6,327 nucleotides of DNA from an uncultured Pseudomonadota bacterium. Its GTDB lineage: Bacteria; Pseudomonadota; Gammaproteobacteria; Methylococcales; Methylomonadaceae. Below, one piece after another: positions 1-4,822 of this stretch (the first letter of the stretch is position 1; every line of letters starts with the position of its first letter). The translations under genes were made by a program, and so were the position numbers. Below the pieces are notes generated by a model. That model saw only the letters and a program-made list of their open reading frames with translations. It had not been told where the DNA came from and searched no databases. The stretch lies in assembly GCA_903904275.1 (NCBI GenBank), contig CAIVBX010000240.1, positions 1 to 6,327 of the forward strand, written 5' to 3'.

Positions 1-682
1 ATTGCCGCGCAAGAATCAATTGTGTTGCTAATCGATTTGAACGAGCAGAATTTGTAGTAAAACTTGCGGCTAATGAATCAACAAATAATCCTGAAAATCC
101 CCAATCTTTTAGTAATAACAAACTCATTTCATCATGGTTAATACTAAAAAGCGTCGATTCCATTTTTTTCAAATCCATTTCATTATGCGTAGAAAATAAA
201 CAATCGCTGTATTCTTCATTCCATACGCTGGCGACAGCTAATCGCCCAATATCTGCAAGTAGACCAAATGTAAATCCTTCTTCTGGTGGAATAATGCGCT
301 CAAAATGATTCAACGCCATCAATGCCACTGCACGCGCCAAGGATAATGACCAAAAAGAAATATAAGAAAAACCGTTGCAACGATGCTGACTGTCTTTCGT
401 TATTAACGACAAACTTAACGCAAAATTTTTGACTGCCGTCATTCCAACCATAACGATGGCATCATTTACATTCATGATATTTCGTTGATTGCTCGTTCCT
501 GCTGAATTGACAAATTTAATAATTCGCGCACTCAACGCAGGATCCATTTTGACTAATCCTGCAATGTCGCTAATTAACACATTATCCGTTTGCAATAATC
601 GCATAATTTCTAATGCTGTACCTGATGGCGATGGCAAACGGTTCGTGTTTTTTAATTCGTTTAAATCAAATGTATTTGGCAC
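1..682 (-). CDS. HDOD-domain signalling protein (partial, C-terminus outside window)
   Basis: The 227 visible codons encode an HDOD domain, a degenerate relative of the HD phosphohydrolases found in bacterial signalling proteins and thought to act as a regulatory or scaffold module. What is seen: a LP-rich opening (about residues 16-20), the DPALSARIIKFVNSAG motif near residues 47-62, the NDAIVMVGM helix near 73-81, FTFGLLADIGRLA at about 137-149, and NHDEMSLLLLKDWG at about 182-195. The His of the usual HD pair is Ala in LADIG (A143-D144), which is common for this non-catalytic family. The start is GTG at 680-682; AGGAG lies 7 nt upstream and no in-frame ATG precedes it. The gene follows xerC by 18 nt on the same strand and is probably co-transcribed. 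The reading frame is still open at base 1, so output domains such as GAF or GGDEF could follow. The family call is firm; the specific role is unknown. Confidence 0.88.
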   Translation of the reverse strand, partial: MPNTFDLNELKNTNRLPSPSGTALEIMRLLQTDNVLISDIAGLVKMDPALSARIIKFVNSAGTSNQRNIMNVNDAIVMVGMTAVKNFALSLSLITKDSQHRCNGFSYISFWSLSLARAVALMALNHFERIIPPEEGFTFGLLADIGRLAVASVWNEEYSDCLFSTHNEMDLKKMESTLFSINHDEMSLLLLKDWGFSGLFVDSLAASFTTNSARSNRLATQLILARQ

Positions 683-689
683 AACAAAT

Positions 690-694
690 CTCCT
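690..694 (-). promoter_or_regulatory. Ribosome binding site deciding the GTG start of the HDOD gene
   Basis: On the minus strand AGGAG lies 7 nt upstream of GTG (680-682). It sits in the 18-nt gap after the xerC stop codon. This spacing supports the GTG start over the ATG codons that occur further inside the gene. Confidence 0.7.
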
Positions 695-700
695 AAAAGG

Positions 701-1612
701 TTAAACAACTATTGGTTTTTTCTTAGCTCTTGGATGAGCATTATCATAAACTTTTGCTAAATGCTCGAAATCTAAATGTGTATAAATTTGCGTCGTGTTG
801 ATATTCACATGACCAAGCAATTCTTGAACCGCGCGTAAATCTTGACTCGATTGTAACAAATGGCTGGCGAATGAATGACGGAGCGCGTGTGGATAAACGT
901 GTTGTGGCACACCTTTTTTAAGGCACCATTCCGCCAAACGTTTTTGCACACTACGTTGTCCAATTCGACTGCCATTTTTAGATAAAAAAACGGCTTTTTC
1001 CGTTTCATTTCGCGCCACACGATGTTTGAGCCAATTTTGAATTGCTAAAATCGCTTTGCAGCCAATAGGTAAAATTCGTGCTTTTCCTCCTTTTCCAGCT
1101 TGAACATGCAACGATTTATCTTTCAAATCCAAATCTACCAAATTCAAATCCACCAATTCACTTAAACGCAAACCTGACGAATAAAATAATTCAAACATCG
1201 CCACATCTCGAATTTCTAAAACGGAATCTGTTCCTGCTTCTAACAAACCACTCATTTCATCAACATCTAGCGTTTTCGGTAAGGGGCGAATCGTTTTCGG
1301 TGCTTTGACGTATTTTGCAGGGTTTAATGTGACCAAATTATTCTTTAATAAATAATCATAAAACGTTCGCATGGCAGACAATTCGCGCTGCAAACTAGCG
1401 CTACCTAAACCTTTTCGATGCCGATTTGAAATGTGTTGGCGAATATCATTCGGTTGCAATGCTGACCATTGTTGAAAATTTTGCGCGTTACAAAATTCGG
1501 TTAACTGCCGCAAATCGCGTTCGTAATTTGTCAACGTGTGAATCGACACGCGCTTTTCTATTTCTAATTGCGTAAAAAAATCGGCAAGTTGTTTTTGAGC
1601 TGTCGTTTGCAA
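701..1612 (-). CDS. xerC: Site-specific tyrosine recombinase XerC
   Basis: XerC works with XerD at the dif site to resolve chromosome dimers at division, normally under FtsK control. The 303-residue length is typical. The N-terminal SAM-like core-binding domain covers about residues 5-95, with the KGLGSASLQRELSAMRTF helix near 67-84. The catalytic domain covers about 110-290. All active-site residues are visible: R149 in GLRLSEL, K174 in AGKGGK, H242 and R245 in HALRHSF, H268 in LLGH, and nucleophile Y277 in TTQIYTH. The ending THLDFEHLAKVYDNAHPRAK is the hallmark of XerC rather than XerD. The start is TTG at 1610-1612 with GGAG 6 nt upstream; an in-frame TAA lies 12 nt upstream of it, so no longer product is possible. 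It is divergent from the transporter gene and is followed by the HDOD gene, unlike the dapF-xerC arrangement of enterobacteria. Confidence 0.96.
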   Translation of the reverse strand: MQTTAQKQLADFFTQLEIEKRVSIHTLTNYERDLRQLTEFCNAQNFQQWSALQPNDIRQHISNRHRKGLGSASLQRELSAMRTFYDYLLKNNLVTLNPAKYVKAPKTIRPLPKTLDVDEMSGLLEAGTDSVLEIRDVAMFELFYSSGLRLSELVDLNLVDLDLKDKSLHVQAGKGGKARILPIGCKAILAIQNWLKHRVARNETEKAVFLSKNGSRIGQRSVQKRLAEWCLKKGVPQHVYPHALRHSFASHLLQSSQDLRAVQELLGHVNINTTQIYTHLDFEHLAKVYDNAHPRAKKKPIVV

Positions 1613-1618
1613 AGGTTT

Positions 1619-1622
1619 CTCC
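1619..1622 (-). promoter_or_regulatory. Ribosome binding site for the TTG start of xerC
   Basis: GGAG on the minus strand lies 6 nt upstream of TTG (1610-1612). Together with the in-frame stop codon just upstream, it fixes the TTG as the xerC start. Confidence 0.7.
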
Positions 1623-1691
1623 GCTTATTTTCGTTTTTACCTGTTCGTTTCTATTAGAATAGGACACTTTCTAAATTCAAACAAAAACCAC

Positions 1692-1695
1692 AGGA
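1692..1695 (+). promoter_or_regulatory. Ribosome binding site of the MHS transporter gene
   Basis: AGGA ends 6 nt before the ATG at 1702. It supports that start over the second ATG at codon 4. Confidence 0.6.
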
Positions 1696-1701
1696 TTTCT
1701 C

Positions 1702-2991
1702 ATGTCTCAAATGAAAAAAGTCGTTGCTTCAACCATGCTAGGCAACGGTTTAGAATGGTACGACTATTCACTTTACGGCACATTTACCGCGTTAATCAGC
1801 AAACATTTTTTTCCTGCGGGAAATGATGCCGTTGCGTTAATTGCTACATTTGGCATTTTTGCGATTGGTTTTTTAATGCGACCACTTGGCGCGATGATGT
1901 TTGGTTACATCGGCGATAAATATGGACGCAAAAACGCGCTTTCATTGTCAATTTTAATGATGGCAATTCCTACCGCGTGCATTGGTTTATTGCCAACTTA
2001 CGCAATGATTGGCATTTACGCGCCAATTTTATTAACGTTAATTCGTTTAGTTCAAGGCGTAGCGATTGGCGGTGAATTTGGCGGTTCAGTTGTTTATTTA
2101 GTAGAACACGCCAAACCTGCAAATAAAAATCGTATCGGCAGTTTATCCATGATTAGTATGTTGATGGGTTTACTTTTTGGAACAATTATTTCAACCGTTT
2201 TAGCCAAAATTATGTCACCTGAAGATTTTGATATGTATGGTTGGCGAATTCCGTTTATTTTGGGATTTTTCATTGGTTTAGTTGGTTTGTATATTCGTTC
2301 AAAATTGAATGAAAGCCCTGTTTTCATTGAAGCGCAAGAAGCAGGTCATGTTAGCGAAACGCCAATCAGTGAAACCTTCAAAAATAATTACAAAGAAGTT
2401 TTACTCGGCGTGGGTTTGTATTTATCCGTAACCATTCCGTTTTATATTCAAACCGTTTTTATGCCGAGTTTTATGGTGAAATTCATGCACTTTAGCAGTG
2501 CAGATTCACTCACAATTTACACCAGCGTTTTATTTATGATGATGATTTGTGCGCCAATTTCTGCAATTTTGTGTGATACAAAAAGTCGTGAACGCTTGAT
2601 GAAAATTGTCACGGCTCTTTATTTGATATTTGCGATTCCTTACGTTTATTTTTTGAATTATCAAACGTTCACTTTCGCGTTAATTTCACAACTTGCATTT
2701 GGAAGCATCGTTGCGTTTTACATTGCGCCGATTCCAACTTTAGTGACTGAAATTTTTCCCGCTCGCACACGTTACACAGGTATGTCGTTGTCATGTAATT
2801 TAGCGGCAGCCATTTTTGGCGGTACTGCGCCAATGCTCGTCACCGCGTTAATTACTAAAACCGAATCGAATTATCCGATTGCCATTTACATCATGATTGC
2901 GGCATTTGTTTCGATGCTTTGCGTTTGGGAAGTGAAACGTCGTCGTGATTCAAACCGTTTATATTTGATTGGTGGCGCGAAACATGATTAA
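1702..2991 (+). CDS. MFS transporter, metabolite:H+ symporter (MHS) family
   Basis: This 429-residue inner-membrane protein has about 12 hydrophobic segments and belongs to the MHS family (relatives ProP, KgtP, ShiA, CitA), which imports organic acids, betaines or similar solutes with protons. Family marks: GNGLEWYDYSLYGTF at residues 14-28 in the first membrane segment; the MFS motif A GYIGDKYGRK at 68-77 in loop 2-3 (D72, R76); RLVQGVAIGGEFGGS at 115-129; and WRIPFILGFFIGLVGLYIR at 181-199. The second, symmetry-related loop is degenerate (CDTKSRERLM, 291-300). It lacks the C-terminal coiled coil of E. coli ProP, so osmosensing of that kind is not expected. The stop codon overlaps the start of apbE by 8 nt, indicating co-expression. 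The substrate cannot be told from sequence; dicarboxylate, proline/betaine or another organic acid are all possible. Confidence 0.92.
   Translation: MSQMKKVVASTMLGNGLEWYDYSLYGTFTALISKHFFPAGNDAVALIATFGIFAIGFLMRPLGAMMFGYIGDKYGRKNALSLSILMMAIPTACIGLLPTYAMIGIYAPILLTLIRLVQGVAIGGEFGGSVVYLVEHAKPANKNRIGSLSMISMLMGLLFGTIISTVLAKIMSPEDFDMYGWRIPFILGFFIGLVGLYIRSKLNESPVFIEAQEAGHVSETPISETFKNNYKEVLLGVGLYLSVTIPFYIQTVFMPSFMVKFMHFSSADSLTIYTSVLFMMMICAPISAILCDTKSRERLMKIVTALYLIFAIPYVYFLNYQTFTFALISQLAFGSIVAFYIAPIPTLVTEIFPARTRYTGMSLSCNLAAAIFGGTAPMLVTALITKTESNYPIAIYIMIAAFVSMLCVWEVKRRRDSNRLYLIGGAKHD
2971..2975 (+). promoter_or_regulatory. Ribosome binding site of apbE inside the transporter gene
   Basis: GGTGG, inside the last codons of the transporter gene, lies 8 nt before ATG 2984. 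It favours this ATG over an in-frame TTG at 2969, which would add five residues before the signal peptide. Confidence 0.5.
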
Positions 2992-4000
2992 AAAATCGAC
3001 TTTGGTTTTAGCGTTATTTTTAACAGCGTGTGACCAACCCAAAACGGTTCAAAAATTTGAAGGTTACACACAAGGCACAACATATCACATCAGTTTTTGG
3101 TCGTCGGAAAAAAACATTGATGCAGTTGCACTTCAAAAATCGGTTGATGCCGAATTGAAACGCCTTGATGAGCAGCTTTCAAATTACCGTGATGATTCAG
3201 TAATCGAAAAATTTAATGCAACAAATTCAACACAGCCGCAAGAAGTCAGCGCAGAAATTGTGAATTTAATCGAAAAAACGCGCGTTGTGAGTGAAGCCAC
3301 AAAAGGTTGTTACGATTTGACGATTAAGCCGCTGTTTGATTTATGGGGATTTAAAGGCGAATCGTTGACGCAACCTTCGGCAGAAAATTTACAAAAAACC
3401 TTATCGCAAGTCGGTTTGGCACAATTAGAAACGCTCGATGGAACACATTTACGCAAAAAAGTACCTAGTTTAAAAGTCGATTTATCGTCAATTGGTCAAG
3501 GTTATAGCGTGTCACAAATTGCGGCAATTTTGGAAACACAAGGCGCAGAAAATTATTTGGTTGAAATTGGTGGCGAATTACAAACACGCGGTAAAAAACC
3601 AGACAATACAATGTGGCGCGTGGCATTGGAGAAACCACTTTCTGGTGAACGTTCGATGCACAAAATTGTTGTCGTTAATCAAGCTGAACCGTTTGCGATT
3701 ACGACAGCGGGAACATATCGCCATTTTTTTGATGCTAATGGCAGACGTTACAGCCATATTTTGAATGCAAAAACAGGCGAACCGATTACACATGAAACCG
3801 TTTCTGTGACGGTTTTTAGTGACAATGCAACAACGTCAGAATTATGGGATACCGCGTTATTGTGCGTTGGACGTGAAACAGGAATTGAAATTGCCAATCA
3901 AGCGGGAATTGCGGCGTTATTTATTGAGCAAAATGGTGAAACATTTAATGAATTTAAATCGACGGCTTTTGAAAGTTTAAAAACCGTCGAAATGCAGTAA
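2984..4000 (+). CDS. apbE: FAD:protein FMN transferase ApbE, lipoprotein
   Basis: ApbE enzymes cleave FAD and attach FMN to a Thr/Ser of exported redox proteins such as NqrC, RnfG and FMN-binding-domain reductases. From ATG 2984 the product is 338 residues, normal for the family. Residues 1-15 form a lipoprotein signal (MIKK, hydrophobic stretch, LTAC lipobox, modified Cys16). Asp17 at position +2 would favour inner-membrane retention in Lol-containing bacteria. Family motifs in order: YTQGTTYHISFW (28-39), LDEQLSNYRDDSVIEKFN (61-78), VDLSSIGQGYSV (165-176), YLVEIGGELQTRG (191-203), AITTAGTYRHFF (238-249), RRYSHILNAKTGEPI (254-268). The metal-binding C-terminal motif reads SELWDTALL (285-293), with Glu286 where Asp is usual and Thr290 conserved. 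It overlaps the transporter gene by 8 nt. No flavinylation target is encoded in the window. Confidence 0.94.
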   Translation: MIKKSTLVLALFLTACDQPKTVQKFEGYTQGTTYHISFWSSEKNIDAVALQKSVDAELKRLDEQLSNYRDDSVIEKFNATNSTQPQEVSAEIVNLIEKTRVVSEATKGCYDLTIKPLFDLWGFKGESLTQPSAENLQKTLSQVGLAQLETLDGTHLRKKVPSLKVDLSSIGQGYSVSQIAAILETQGAENYLVEIGGELQTRGKKPDNTMWRVALEKPLSGERSMHKIVVVNQAEPFAITTAGTYRHFFDANGRRYSHILNAKTGEPITHETVSVTVFSDNATTSELWDTALLCVGRETGIEIANQAGIAALFIEQNGETFNEFKSTAFESLKTVEMQ

Positions 4001-4035
4001 TTTGAATTTAAAAAATAGGTTAATGGGATTTTAGA

Positions 4036-4779
4036 ATGGGAACGAATAATGAAATAGTTTCAATATTTATATTTTTTGTGTTTGGAACAATCATTTTATT
4101 TTTAGACGGTGCGGAAAAGAAAAGAAAACGCATGAAAAAAACTCGGTTAAATTCCTCATATCGTCGAAAACAAAAAAATGAAGAAAATGGCGAATGGAAA
4201 ACATTAACAAAAACATTTAAAACAGAAAAAACAACATCAGAATGGATACTCCAATTATTGATGTCATTAGAATGGAAGCAATATGAAGAAGTTTGCAAAG
4301 AATTTTTGGTTATCAAAAACCATAATGCAAACGTAACCAATACAGGTAAAGACGATGGAATTGATATAGAAATCAAAAATATATTAGGGGAAGTAACAAC
4401 TATTGCACAATGCAAAGCCTACAACACAAACAATAAAATCGGTGTGAGTTTCATTCGAGAATTGTTCGGCATAATGAAAAGCAAAGATGTTGAAAACGGC
4501 ATCTTCTTTACAACGTCATCATATAGCCAAGACGCAATCGAATTTAGCAAAGATAAAAACATCTTACTAATCGATGGCAAAAAGCTAATTGATGCGATAC
4601 ATGAATTAACTGAAATAGAACAAAATCAACTACTCATTATTGCAACCCAAGGCGATTACACAACACCAACCTGTCCAAATTGCGATATAAAAATGGTTAA
4701 ACGTTCTGGAAAAAGTGAATTTTGGGGATGTAAAAATTACCCAAAATGTAAAAATACGCTGCAAATTAGAAAAAAATAA
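4036..4779 (+). CDS. Membrane-anchored Mrr-type restriction endonuclease-like protein with topoisomerase zinc finger
   Basis: A 247-residue protein with three parts. Residues 6-23 form one membrane segment followed by a Lys/Arg-rich stretch (28-46), predicting a cytoplasmic nuclease tethered to the inner membrane. Residues about 76-190 match an Mrr catalytic fold of the PD-(D/E)xK superfamily: helix YEEVCKEFL (83-91) with an acidic residue, GKDDGIDIE (104-112) with catalytic Asp110, and IAQCKAY (123-129) giving the QxK pair Q125/K127. Residues 213-238 form a C4 zinc finger of the topoisomerase I C-terminal type: C213-x2-C216-x15-C232-x5-C238. Known relatives cleave DNA, in some cases modified DNA; cleavage here is inference. 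The start is ATG 4036 with GGGA 7 nt upstream and an in-frame TAA just before. It lies 35 nt after apbE, so read-through is possible. It uses ATA for 10 of 26 Ile codons, versus 0 of 19 in apbE, suggesting horizontal acquisition. Confidence 0.85.
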   Translation: MGTNNEIVSIFIFFVFGTIILFLDGAEKKRKRMKKTRLNSSYRRKQKNEENGEWKTLTKTFKTEKTTSEWILQLLMSLEWKQYEEVCKEFLVIKNHNANVTNTGKDDGIDIEIKNILGEVTTIAQCKAYNTNNKIGVSFIRELFGIMKSKDVENGIFFTTSSYSQDAIEFSKDKNILLIDGKKLIDAIHELTEIEQNQLLIIATQGDYTTPTCPNCDIKMVKRSGKSEFWGCKNYPKCKNTLQIRKK

Positions 4780-4780
4780 C

Positions 4781-4813
4781 GTTTTATGTAGTGAATTGTT
4801 CACTACACAAAAC
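4781..4813. terminator. Inverted repeat between convergent genes, probable bidirectional terminator
   Basis: A perfect 9-bp stem, TGTAGTGAA (4787-4795) and TTCACTACA (4799-4807), encloses a 3-nt loop TTG. After one A-C mismatch the stem extends by five more pairs, GTTTT (4781-4785) with AAAAC (4809-4813). A run of six T follows at 4819-4824 on the plus strand, and a T run follows at a similar distance on the minus strand (complement of 4771-4776). It begins right after the nuclease stop and ends just before the fliK stop, the expected place for a terminator serving both. The T runs are 5 nt or more from the stem base, so efficiency is uncertain. Confidence 0.7.
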
Positions 4814-4822
4814 ATGTATTTT

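Larger units (their letters stand above)
1613..1701. promoter_or_regulatory. Divergent intergenic region with candidate promoters and a 12-bp dyad
   Basis: This 89-bp region separates xerC (leftward) from the MHS transporter (rightward), so it should hold promoters for both. For xerC a weak match can be read on the minus strand: TTGTTT (1679-1684), 17-bp spacer, TATTCT (1656-1661). No convincing rightward -35/-10 pair was found; TAGAAT at 1655-1660 could serve as a -10. The dyad CTATT-AG-AATAG (1651-1662) overlaps these -10 candidates and is a possible operator. Everything here except the position between divergent genes is inference. Confidence 0.35.

Noticed and set aside
2969..2983. Longer apbE start at TTG 2969.
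   Set aside because: It would put five extra residues before a standard lipoprotein signal peptide. ATG 2984 has a suitably spaced GGTGG and gives a normal MIKK start.
3959..3990. Inverted repeat TCGACGG/CCGTCGA near the 3' end of apbE, with TTTT/AAAA inside, looking like a terminator.
   Set aside because: It lies inside the coding region, the arms are separated by 18 nt unless a mismatch is accepted, and no T run follows. It is probably a chance hairpin.
4001..4035. Separate promoter for the nuclease gene in the gap after apbE.
   Set aside because: The 35-bp AT-rich gap has no -35/-10 pair with credible spacing. Read-through from apbE or a promoter inside apbE cannot be excluded.
4020..4415. 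131-codon open frame on the minus strand opposite the nuclease.
   Set aside because: Its protein shows no recognisable motif and it lies fully antisense to a gene with clear domains, in an A-rich region where such shadows are expected.
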